A DNA stretch of 64,000 bases from Allolobophora icterica (taxonomy: Eukaryota; Annelida; Clitellata; Crassiclitellata; Lumbricidae), in the NCBI GenBank assembly GCA_963556255.1, contig OY744611.1, positions 33,226,603-33,290,602 of the forward strand, in the 5' to 3' direction. Made by a program: the position numbers and the translations under genes. This document shows positions 53,445 to 64,000 of the stretch, piece after piece. Positions within the stretch are counted from its first letter, which is position 1. Each line of letters begins with the position of its first letter. The notes below the pieces were generated by a model. It had not been told where the DNA came from. It searched no databases and saw only the letters and a list, made by a program, of their open reading frames with translations.

Positions 53445-53695
53445 GTGAAATGAGTTACGAGAGTACCAGGACCAAATCGGCCCTTCTCATCAGCTGCTCC
53501 ACATTAGGCATTGATTCAGTAAGATAGCCAGCCCTTTTCCCTCTGAGAATAAATCTATCCATCCTGTCGCGAGCAGCTGCTGTGGTTCTTCCCCACCATA
53601 AGGGGGCTGCGTATAACATTCTAGAGACGGTGGTGGCGGTTGCAACCTGCTGCAGGGACGCGATCGGTAGGCCCCTTGGAGGCCTTACATCTAGG
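53445..53695 (-). mobile_element. LINE C-terminal fragment
   Basis: The minus-strand frame reads RGLPIASLQQVATATTVSRM, LYAAPLWWGRTTAAARDRMD and RFILRGKRAGYLTESMPN. L-Y-A-x-P-x-W-W-G followed by D-R-x-x-R is typical of the region after the reverse transcriptase in many non-LTR elements. Truncated on both sides. Confidence 0.7.
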
Positions 53696-54320
53696 CAATT
53701 GAACGTTACTTCTAATATTAGAATATAAAACTAATATAGACTTACCATAGTTAACATAAATACTTATAATATTTAATAACAGTGTTGATCTAGGTCAAGT
53801 GACATAGGCTTATGTTTACAGGTGCGAGCTAAGCAATGCACAGGTTGCAACCCAAATCTGCCAAACCTCAGTGGTCTGTTTTGATTTGTTTTTTTCTTAT
53901 GTAGTACAATGTACATAACGATAATTCAACAAATGATGTAAAAGTATATATGACTTTGGAATGCTTACCTTGATCCAAACAGGTTTGATAATCTCCACAA
54001 TGGTTACTTGCATGGCGATTAACTTAAGAGATGTTCTTTGTGCTTTACGCTTCGTTGACTCTGCACGACACGGTATAGCTTGAAATATTTACACTGGGAA
54101 TTCCACTGGCATTTTATGATTGCTTTGGAATTTCCATAAGCAAACATTCCTAGACGACTATTATTATATTTCAGACTTATAATATTTTTGTTAGCAAGAG
54201 ATCTTTTCTGTCTGCCCTTCTATTACGTCTACGTAGCAGGTGGACCCGTATCAGCAGCAGTAGTTTCTGAGAAAGACCTTGTTTAGTCTAGCACACTTCT
54301 ACGCGATTCATTTTAATGAA

Positions 54321-54592
<272 letters not shown>

Positions 54593-54639
54593 TTGCCCCG
54601 AGGTAAAAAAGATCCCTCAGGGACTTCAAGATTACTAAA

Positions 54640-55735
54640 ACTGTCAAGAGTCTGGAACGGCTAGAACTCCTCGGGCTCAGGCAAAAGGTGAGCAAACGTC
54701 CCACAAATTGCAACGGCATTGAAGCGTTGGATGGTCAGGGAAATGCGTTGAAATAAGAATGCAGTTTCGCGAAGGTCTCCTGTTGAAAGGGTTAGATGTC
54801 TCCCAATGTCACTGATCAGAGACATGCCGGTGGCGTTCGTGGGGCTCAGTGTTTCGAAGGCCAGAGGCACGAATTCGTATTCCTCCAGAAGAGCGGTTTA
54901 TTTCGTGATTTTCTTTGGGCAGCTATTTCCGCTGCCGGACCGGCTCTGATGGCGGTCGCCGAGACATATGACGCCGAGAATTCTTATCTAGGCTCTGTTC
55001 AGTCAGAAAATCGAGTTCCACCGCCGCTAAGAAGGCGATGGATATCGACGGGTTCGTTGATCATTGGCTCCGGGCAACTTTGACATGGTCCTTGGAAAGC
55101 CACCGCATCACCGACAAGCTCTTGAACAGGAAGCTTGTTTCACGGGGTCATCGGTGATTTTCGATAGTCGGCGATCAATTTCCGATAGAAAGGCGAGGTC
55201 CTCCCTTTTACATAGACCGAAGGTTCCACCGCTACAGGTATGAAGATGTATCTCTTCTGTAGTTCCGAGTATTTGGAACTACAGAAGAGTTATATATTCA
55301 TACCTGTAGCGGTGGAACCTTCGGTCAATAAGGACAGCCTACTATTCCACGGTATCAAGGTCTGGCCATCCGGTCTCTTGCCATCCGTCCTGGACAGGCC
55401 GAACGGCTCCTTGACCGCCGTGATGCCGGCTCTGTTGAGGCTGCGGTGGATGAGGTCGTTGATGTTGCTGTGCCTAGCTTGTCGGCCGAACCCCATTGAG
55501 CACAACAGCCCATGTGCGCCTCTGGACGAAACGTAGGAGCCGCATGCGCATTTGTGCGGTTCGCTGATTGCAACACCTAATCGTAGGCCATCCTCATGGC
55601 CTCGCCGTCCGGTCTGAGGCCGCCAGCAGCGAGCGGGAGGCCGTGTAGCCAGTCCGAGGCTATTATTATATTGCATGGAACAGTCTTCCTGACCATGTGA
55701 AGAATACGTCATCTCTGGAGACATTCAAATCACAG
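54640..55735 (-). mobile_element. Decayed retroelement with conserved C-terminal motifs
   Basis: Minus-strand fragments in order: CACGSYVSSRGAHGLLCSMG, NDLIHRSLNRAGITAVKEPF and GKRPDGQTLIPWNSR (55,720-55,330), then EYEFVPLAFETLSPTN and GDLRETAFLFQRISLTIQRF (54,880-54,680). This order is familiar from the 3' part of reverse-transcriptase-bearing repeats in marine invertebrates. It is interrupted by stops and by a large hairpin. Confidence 0.6.
55215..55326. repeat. 112-bp near-perfect hairpin
   Basis: Arms 55,215-55,266 and 55,275-55,326 pair at 49 of 52 positions around an 8-base loop. It sits inside the decayed retroelement and one arm reads as part of its coding frame, so it probably arose by an inverted duplication of element sequence. 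Confidence 0.85.
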
Positions 55736-55757
55736 CTCAAATCCTATCTCTTCAAAC
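55660..55757 (+). mobile_element. LINE 3' end
   Basis: The plus-strand frame reads YYIAWNSLPDHVKNTSSLET and FKSQLKSYLFKQCH before a stop, the W-N-x-L-P ... F-K-x-x-L-K-x-x-L-F ending of CR1/L2-type polymerases. It is followed after about 70 bp by an (ATT)n tail. Confidence 0.75.
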
Positions 55758-55828
55758 AATGCCATTGAACTCATGCACAGCGCCCTTTCCTTCGGCCTCG
55801 GCTGTGCTACGGTGCTATACAAATCGTT

Positions 55829-56076
<248 letters not shown>

Positions 56077-57640
56077 TTTATTGAAAACCAAAAGCGAACC
56101 GCACATTGGTGAACAAATTGAGAAATAATATAAAACATAGAAGTAATCTATACATATAATATCCATATAGTGTCCGTCTGTCGATAAACGCTACGTCACA
56201 AACGGCTTCTGTTCTATTGTGAAACATAAACCGGTTGTCTTGACGACGGGGGTCTTGACGACGGCGATAACCATGATACATATAGGCCTATAATATGACG
56301 TCATGATATATTGTGGAACAGAAGTAGTTTGTGACGTCAGTACTGTCGTCTTGACGACGGCGATCAGAGCATTTTAACCAACGATAAACCCTGCCGTCAT
56401 AATTATGACGGGCAAATACACTAGTAAGAAGATAATAATATTTGAAAAATATTATTAATAACACTACACCAAAGGCATCATAATAAGTTAGTGTGCTGGC
56501 AGTGCCGGATTTAGACTTGGTGAGGCCCTAAGCTATATTGTATTGTATATGGGCATTTATAAAGCGCCTCTCGCGGTATAGACCATTCAGAGGCGCTCCC
56601 AGTTCGCGAGACCAGGAGAGAAAAAGCAGGATTTAAGTGAGAAAACGAAGAAGCAACGCTACCAGAGAGAATGGTGGTGCGGACAGAAGACTATAGATTC
56701 GACTATATATAGAAAGCTTGGAGACCCATTGTTAAAAAATTGCACCAGAAGATCTCACAAAACTTGAAAACATATATGCCTTTTAGATTTTATACAGCAA
56801 GGCACTTAAAGTGAACAATTCAAGTTATTTACAAATGAATGCATTTACTTAGGTATGCATGAATGACTGTTTGCATCTCTGTGTGCATATGTGTTTATGC
56901 ATGTATTTTCTGTACAGTAGTTATGTATGTATGTTTGTACGTTTGCAGGCATTCATGTATGTGTGTACATAAACACGGGTGAGTCGGGATATTTTTGTAT
57001 CTGACATATCCGAGCAGATACGACCTATGAGAAGCCGACTGGGTCACAGCATCACAGCGCTATATACTGACACATTAAATATAATGTGCAGGATATGCCC
57101 CACCGAACGTGCATGGGAAAGCCTTTCTTAATTACTTAGATCAAAGTTAAAGGAGACGATCAATATTATTAGTTAATTAAGGTGCAACACGGTTAATTTA
57201 AATGGCACAACTCTCAGAAATACTGAGATGTTAGTTTGAGAACTCCTCTGAAGGGGTCACTTAAATGTCATGATACATACATACATTAGGGGCCTACACA
57301 CTTGCATACCTACATCACCAAATACTGATCTGAGTGACGCCATATATAAGTGTTGGGTTACAATTACAATTACATACACATGTACACATACATACAATAC
57401 AGATATCACTACATAAATACACGTGCCAGCCGATGCACGTGCGTATGTACTTAGTACTTACGTAACATAAATACGTCTCTGAGGTTTGTATGATTGTATG
57501 TGTGCATGTGCGTAATTAATCATATGTGTGCTTGTGTATGAATGCGGACGTTATCACGATGTAATGGGAATGATGAATAATAATGGTGGCACTGTAGACC
57601 TATCGTTTAGCAGTTAATGCTTCATGTTTCGCAGAAACGG
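56077..57640. other. Intergenic, mostly without recognisable features
   Basis: Contains a GTCTTGACGACGG motif repeated near 56,237, 56,252 and 56,348, a SINE-like TTATAAAGCGCC segment at 56,545-56,700 (related to 21,735), and from about 57,090 sequence paralogous to 7,750-7,960 upstream of lectin copy 2. Confidence 0.5.
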
Positions 57641-57649
57641 AACTTGGAA

Positions 57650-58030
57650 AAAGACCAAGTAGACAGACAGAGAGGAACAGAAAGAGAAACAGAAAGATGG
57701 GGAGAGAGACAGACAAAGATAAAGTAATGGCGTAAGAGAGGAAGAGAGAAATAAAGGAGACAGAGGGATAGAGAGAATGGGAGAGGGAGAGGGAGAGAGA
57801 GAGAGAGCGAGAGTGAGAGACACACACATAAAGTGAGGAATACACAAAGATGAAGAGGCAGACAGAGAGAGATGAATGAGCGACAGACAGACACACACAC
57901 AGGCGGACATACATACATCGGAGGGCACGAGAGGATAAAGAGTGAGAGAAATAGTTAGCGAAAGAATGATTGCGAGAGAGACATAAGTGAAAGAGCGATA
58001 CACAGAGACAAGGAGACAGATAGACAGAGA
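57650..58030. repeat. Purine microsatellite (GAGA/GACA)n
   Basis: Paralogous to 7,975-8,400; upstream of lectin copy 3. Confidence 0.85.
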
Positions 58031-58043
58031 TTAACAGCGAGAA

Positions 58044-58171
<128 letters not shown>

Positions 58172-58888
58172 GGGCAGAGACAGAGACAGAGAGAGATACA
58201 CTGAAGGCTACGGCAGTGACAGTGTCACAAGTTCTCTTCTATATTCCACTAACGGAATCCCATCGTATATTACGCGCTCAGAAAGGAAAATGATTGCCAC
58301 TAAATTAACGACGTGATTAATTTACACTTCACTGTGCCCAAAAAAGTTCGCATAGCCAAACTCGAAGAACGAGTAATATTGTATTGGATTAAAATGAAAC
58401 TAAAACTTTCTTTCCTTATATTCAGGCTATTTACTATTAATAATTTGCATAGTCTAAGGACGGTCGCTCTGAAATGACGTCGTATTATTAACCTGTTTCG
58501 CTAACCCTGACCCATAATGATTTATTAAATTTTAACATTAAACTACGAATTATAATGCAAAATGTTTGCTCGAATAATTTTTTGATAAATATTTTTGAGT
58601 CCTCCGCTATAGATGTTACACATGTGTAAACAAGTTTTACATATATTAGTGTTATTTTATGTAACGCCTCTTTTTCTGGACACCGTGTAGATGGAAACAG
58701 CTGATGGTATAGGCAGCGAGTGTAGGCTGCATAGGCGAAGTTTCTCCCGATAAGAACGTAAAGCTAACGGATGAATCGGCCTAATTAGCATTCAATTAGC
58801 AATTCCGCGACACGAGAATTGCAGGCTGTAACTACTAAAGTGGTTTGCCATTTTCATAATTATTAACTGTGTTTCGGAATGAGAGAAG

Positions 58889-58958
58889 ATGAAGGCGGTC
58901 TGCTTCGTATTTGTCATTGCGTTTGCGATGGAGAATTATTGTGCCTCTGCTCAGTCAT
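58889..58958 (+). CDS. Lectin-like receptor copy 3, signal-peptide exon
   Basis: MKAVCFVFVIAFAMENYCAS, then A-Q-S, ending in phase 1 at T|GTGAGA, the same layout as copy 2 at 9,092. The upstream DNA is collinear with copy 2, so the promoter region was duplicated with the gene. Predicted secretion signal. Confidence 0.75.
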
Positions 58959-59969
58959 GTGAGACTATATCTTTTTCGTCAAATATTCTCTTTGAATTAG
59001 GCCGACGTTTAAAGAAATCTAGATTTTTTATAAAGCATTTCCTTCGACGATTTCACCAACTGTATCTTCTGTAACAAGTAGTTTCTTTCACTTGTTTACT
59101 ATTTCATCTGCTGCATAAATAGTATTTTCAATAAGTCCTTTTAGACTTACTTACTATTTGATTAATTATAGTTTAGGGCCTATAGTCTATTTTCTAATAG
59201 TTACTTCTTATTATTTCTTCTACCAATTGCAATTTGTTCAACAAGTTTGGTCAAGGGTTGCCAAGTCAACTTACACGACAACGATTATAGGAAAAAGTGA
59301 GAAGGTAAAGAACTGCATTTGGGGAGCAGATCAGTAAGAGGCGTTACTGACTTTATATTTCTTAGCTCGGCGTGTGATGTCGGGTGGCCAATTTTATCCC
59401 TTGTCGAGTAGAAAACTGCTCAACTAAAACGGTCCTAAAAATCCGGAGAAAGTAAACAGAAAACGGTTGTCAAAAGTTCTGAAAACTGAAAATTTTCAGA
59501 AAGCTTGTGTACGAACTCGCTCTTATAAGTAGAGTAGCCTAAACTTCAGCTTCCCATGTCGCATAGTGAAACGTATAGGAGGCGCTTATTCAACTCTGCT
59601 TTTTGGCTCCCTTGGGTCTGAAATGAACGAATCCAAAGATCCCGTATACGTGACCAGCGTAATACAGGACTTGTCCTCTATTTCCCAGATGACGCCTCCT
59701 CTACAAAATCATAAGCAGAAGAATAGTGCGCAAAGAGCATGATCAGGTCGTTACGCAAAGTGCATTCCTTATGCCTCTTCTACAGCCAGCAGTTATACTG
59801 AATTGATTATTATAATTGGTTATTGTGACGAACTCGTTACTTGGGAAGATAAAATGTTTTCCATTTCTCAATTACTGGAGTCGTATGTTGCAATTCGAAG
59901 TCACATTCTGTGACTGCGCGTTACAAATTTTCGTACTACTACCACCACTGTAGCTACTTCTACCACTGC

Positions 59970-60270
59970 ATATCCACCACCACCACCACCACCACCACCA
60001 CCACCACCACCACCACCACCACCACCACCACCACCACCACCACCACCACCACCACCACCACACCACCACCACCACCACCACCACCACCACCACCACCACC
60101 ACCACCACCACCACCAACACCAACACCAACACCAACACCAACACCAACACCAACACCACCACCACCACCACCACCACCACCACCACCACCAGATACAACA
60201 CCACCACCACCAGATACAACACCACCACCACCACCACCACCACCACCACCACCACCACCACCACCACCAA
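59970..60270. repeat. (CCA)n microsatellite with (CCAACA)n core
   Basis: Sits at the intron position where copy 2 has (CTA)n. Pro- or Trp/Gly-only frames are artefacts. Confidence 0.95.
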
Positions 60271-60404
60271 TAATAATAATAAAATAGTGATAAAAGTAAC
60301 AATAAACTAAACCTTAAACTACGTTAACTCTCCTTACTCTAAATAGCCGTCGCTTGATTTCGCTTCCCTACATTAACTATCGAACCTTAAAAACTAATAA
60401 AAGT

Positions 60405-60405
60405 C

Positions 60406-60440
<35 letters not shown>

Positions 60441-60656
60441 AATAATGATTACAATAATGATGATGATGATGACAATGGTAATACTAATGTCAATAATAGT
60501 ACCAATTATAAATTTCATAATTATAATAATGATAATGATGATGACGATGACGACGGCGATGATGATGATGATAATAATAATTTTTTTGAGCCATGAGGGC
60601 TCAAAATTAATTAAAGCCTTTTTTGAGGGAAAGCACAATAATAATAGTAATAATAA

Positions 60657-60752
<96 letters not shown>

Positions 60753-60755
60753 GAC
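60405..60755. repeat. (AAT)n and (GAT)n microsatellites
   Basis: Several AAT blocks and a GAT-rich block around 60,535-60,580, separated by a GAGCCATGAGGGCTC palindrome (60,587-60,601). Confidence 0.9.
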
Positions 60756-60981
60756 GAGGCCTGACCCTCCAGACAATTACCCTGCTCCTAAATAATTTTT
60801 TCCAAATCCCAGGGATCACTGATACATCGGGTGAAAAAAAAATAATAATAATAATAACAATAATAATAATAATAACGCAGCCGCCTTCCGCAACACTTTT
60901 GCACTTCCAGGTCACGATGAAGATGGTCACTCCAGAGATTAATTTTCACATATTTAGTATCTGACTCCTGAGGGATTATAT

Positions 60982-61663
60982 CAGCGGTTCTCAACCTGTG
61001 GGTCGCGACCCTCACGGGGGTCGCCTTTCGATTTGCCAGGGGTCGGCTGGAACCTTCAGAAATTTGTAGAAAAAAGTTGTCAGTGTAGTTTCTTAATATT
61101 TAATTTTTTCTGTAATTATGATTTCTGCGTTGTGCTCTTACAGAAACTGCCCAGTGAATTTCTGATCTAGTCAGAAAGAAACAAGCACAGCCTTTACATT
61201 GACGCTCTTCTTTGGATTGCGAAACTCCATAATTTTCTAGTTTTAATTTAAATAATATTGTTGGCTTTCTGTAGCTTTGTTTTCTTAAATCTTAAGTAAT
61301 GTTTAAACTTTAAATTTAGCAGCTGTCGTTGAAATTTATAACTCTTAATTGTACAGTCACAGTACAATACAAGATAAATATTAAACTTCAATTAAAGTAA
61401 ACATTTCATTTACTAAATTTTACTTTTAAAATTTTCAAAATTATTACCAACAAAAAGTTATAAATTTTTTTCTTTGATTAATGATTTATTACCCCATAAT
61501 GCATGATGCGTATGGATTGACAAATGGTGAGAAGTGAAATGCATCATAACGGTAGCAAAAACTGCGGTGAAGGGGAGTAACCCAATCAATTTTTTCGGGG
61601 GGTCGCCACAACTTTGGAAATATTGTAATGGGGTCGCGGCAGTAAAAAGTTTGAGAACCGCTT
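60982..61663. mobile_element. hAT nonautonomous element with SPIN-like ends
   Basis: Starts CAGCGGTTCTCAACCTGTGG then GTCGCGACCC, and ends GGGGTCGCGGC...GTTTGAGAACCGCTT. A perfect 8-bp duplication GATTATAT flanks it (60,974-60,981; 61,664-61,671). These ends closely resemble the SPACE INVADERS (SPIN) type hAT family, known for horizontal transfer among animals. No transposase. Absent from the matching intron of copy 2. Confidence 0.8.
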
Positions 61664-61686
61664 GATTATATGTACCTCGGGGAAAA

Positions 61687-61816
<130 letters not shown>

Positions 61817-61991
61817 ACCTTTCCCACGAACCCCGAAAACGAGGCCTGACCTCCAGACATTATTTCTGGTCCTAAATAAAAATATTCTTTCCAAATCCTG
61901 AGGGATCATTGATTCGGTTGATGCCTTGTGCATTATACACCGGCGCCATTGAAGTTACTAATTACAATTTTTTTAAATTATCCATTTGCAG

Positions 61992-62273
61992 ATACTGTCA
62001 ACGCCTGTAAGAATAACGTACTGCTGCTGAGCTGTCGTATCGGACTCATCCAAGTTCACGACGTCTTTCTCGCCGATTCTAGTTGCAGCGGGAGTCGTTG
62101 TTGTCCGCGTGAAGGCGACTGTCGTGGAGCTCCGAGCGCCCCCTACAGAAACCAAGTGCTCACTGCCTGCAACGGTCAAACCTCATGTTCTACGAACGTC
62201 GAAATTCGCGACATCGGATGCGGTTTATTCGCCCCGAGAAACGACTATACCAGCGTTACATACAGCTGTATAG
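61992..62273 (+). CDS. Lectin-like receptor copy 3, SUEL/Gal_Lectin-type exon
   Basis: 282 bp, the same length and phases as the copy 2 exon. Encodes VNACKNNVLLLSCRIGLIQV, then LADSSCSGSRCC, CNGQTSCSTNVEIRDIGCGL and YTSVTYSC. The copies differ at several residues, mostly in the middle and the last third. Its donor is a canonical G|GTAGGC where copy 2 has GC. The stalk, transmembrane and tail exons should lie beyond the right edge. Confidence 0.8.
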
Positions 62274-63057
62274 GTAGGCCTACTCAAGCGGATATTAACA
62301 GATGTGATTTAAAGTGGACCTAATCCAATGCTGTGTAAAGTAATGTCATTGAGTTTAGTGTATTGTAGGTCACTCACAGAAATTCGAATATCAGGCAAAG
62401 TCACAAAGAAATGAAAATCAGTCACCAGGTGAAATGCTATGACAGAGGTAGCGAACCTTTCAAGGGTGCGTGCCAAAAGTGCCGCTATATAATTTAAAAA
62501 ATACATCACGTGCCCATCGGTATTTTTTGCCTATGGGTTTTAATTGACAAAGCGTAATAAAAGTAAAATAAAAGACACTTTTTACAAAGATGCTTTTAGC
62601 AAGGTGTCAAGACAAAATCCTCTGCAAAGAAAATATGGATTACTAGAGTGATTGTGTATTTCGAAGTTTGAAATTTTGGGGGACGCTCTGAACTCCGCGT
62701 GCCCAAAAATCTTTACGCGTGCCACTTTTGGCACGAGCGCCGTGGGTTTGCACCCATGCATCCATGGTAGGCCTATATAATGCAAAGCAAATTATTGAAA
62801 CGAATGAAACGTACGGAACCGCAGAGGTATTGAAGATGTATAATCTAATGTTCTGTGAATGGATATGTAGTAACTGGTAGCCTAACGCTATCTAATGCAG
62901 TGGCAAAATAGTTTATGGAAGGGCTGCAGAAGCATTGAGAAAATTCACATCGAATGAAAGCCTGGAAACATTACTATGCATCTTGATGTAATATGATGTG
63001 ATATGTCTTTACCATACCCTACTTTCACTACCTTGCCATAACTAGACTCGTCTCACC
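62274..63057 (+). other. Intron of lectin gene copy 3
   Basis: Partly collinear with 11,100-11,900 of copy 2 (for example GAAATGCTATGACAGA). No exon or other feature recognised. Confidence 0.5.
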
Positions 63058-63273
63058 CAGGGCTATAGTGGTAAAATTAGAGGTGAGTACACGCTACCGC
63101 CTACCGGTTAGTTTTCCGAAACAAATTAGAGGTGAGTAAACGCTACAGTATTTTGTGAGTATACACTACAGTATTTTAATATAAATAAATATAAATATTT
63201 TGCGAGGTGAGTATACGGTCTCTAGAGGTGAGTACACGCTGTATACCCGCGTATACCCTCAACTACAGCCCTG
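63058..63273. mobile_element. hAT-type MITE, family A, copy 3
   Basis: CAGGGCTATAGTGGTAAAAT to ACTACAGCCCTG, with a perfect 8-bp duplication GTCTCACC (63,050-63,057; 63,274-63,281). Opposite orientation to copies 1 and 2. The empty site is seen in copy 2 near 11,915. Confidence 0.9.
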
Positions 63274-63354
63274 GTCTCACCCAAACTTACCTAAGTCTCA
63301 CCTTAATTTGCCTTACATTTACTTACGATTCTTGGCCTTTACTTCTTCACCCTT

Positions 63355-63627
<273 letters not shown>

Positions 63628-63941
63628 TGGATCCAGCCACTTGGCGGCGATGGATGCGAATAAATTATCTTCATTTTTCGGTAATTGGCAAAACCCAATG
63701 CTGCTGTTGTGTTTAGTAGAAGTCTTAACATGTCTGCATGTCTATCCAGCGCAGTTTTCGTCTCCATCGACTCTTGCATGTAATGCAGTCTGTGGGATTC
63801 GATCAAAACATTGTTTCCACAAGAGCCAAACCACCTGAGTCTTCGCTGAACGACTTTGTCAATCAGGATTCTTTGGGTGTCTAAGAACTTTCTAATGTCA
63901 TCAGTACCTCTGCCTAAAATACTCAGAAATTTGAACTGCAC
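63628..63941 (-). mobile_element. LINE 3' end
   Basis: The minus-strand frame reads LIDKVVQRRLRWFGSCGNNV and then ALDRHADMLRLLL, resembling the Q-x-R-R-L-R-W-F-G-H-V segment found after the reverse transcriptase in many LINEs. It ends in a (GAT)n tract. Shared with copy 2 (12,972-13,200), so inserted before the duplication. Confidence 0.6.
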
Positions 63942-64000
63942 ATTCTTCCTTAAACTGTCACACTATTCTTGAACTGGAAAGAAGCTATTACACTGTGTCC

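Noticed and set aside
60354..60964. Poly-Asn / poly-Ile frames
   Set aside because: AAT and GAT microsatellites.

Overview
The window is nuclear DNA from an animal, probably a marine invertebrate; I cannot fix the phylum. The reasons are split genes with GT-AG introns in consistent phases, very long trinucleotide microsatellites, many non-LTR retrotransposon 3' ends, hAT- and MULE-like miniature transposons, and one complete Polinton (Maverick/adintovirus-like) element. No rRNA gene, confident tRNA gene or CRISPR array was seen.

Layout. (1) About 0.7-20.3 kb and 58.9 kb to the end hold a plus-strand tandem family of membrane lectin-like genes: a signal-peptide exon, a SUEL/galactose-binding-lectin-type exon, a Ser/Thr-rich stalk exon, a transmembrane exon and a cytoplasmic exon. 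Copy 1 is cut by the left window edge, copy 2 is complete, copy 3 runs off the right edge. Introns are paralogous, so insertions in one copy can be read against the empty site in another. (2) 21-32 kb carries transposon debris and minus-strand host exons: a six-bladed-propeller protein, a CARD gene, an F-box-like exon and an SH3 exon. (3) 32,671-51,549 is an 18.9-kb Polinton with terminal inverted repeats of about 260 bp, AG...CT ends and a perfect 6-bp target duplication (GAGCTT). (4) 51.9-58 kb holds one unidentified minus-strand exon, LINE remnants and microsatellites.

The Polinton encodes, left to right: a leftward zinc-binding/PLA2/integrase/chromodomain fusion; then rightward a packaging ATPase, a probable penton protein, small virion-type proteins, a dUTPase-like protein, a membrane protein, a conserved protein of unknown function, a pVI-like protein, the major capsid protein, a SAP/NUMOD-like protein, protein-primed DNA polymerase B (reading frame broken once), an adenain-type protease and two fibre-like proteins. 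It therefore has the gene set of an integrating virus: integration, protein-primed replication, packaging, capsid and maturation, plus a duplicated putative receptor-binding fibre. The two fibres share N-terminal and discoidin-like head regions but differ in stalk length. The duplication also copied the last codons of the protease gene, and a pogo-like element later landed between the copies.

Best candidates for something undescribed: the duplicated fibre locus with two stalk lengths, the PLA2-integrase fusion, a shared upstream box in front of the polymerase and SAP genes, and the probable nesting of the Polinton inside a miniature transposon whose ends are made of tandem repeats. All family assignments come from reading motifs by eye; no database search was run.
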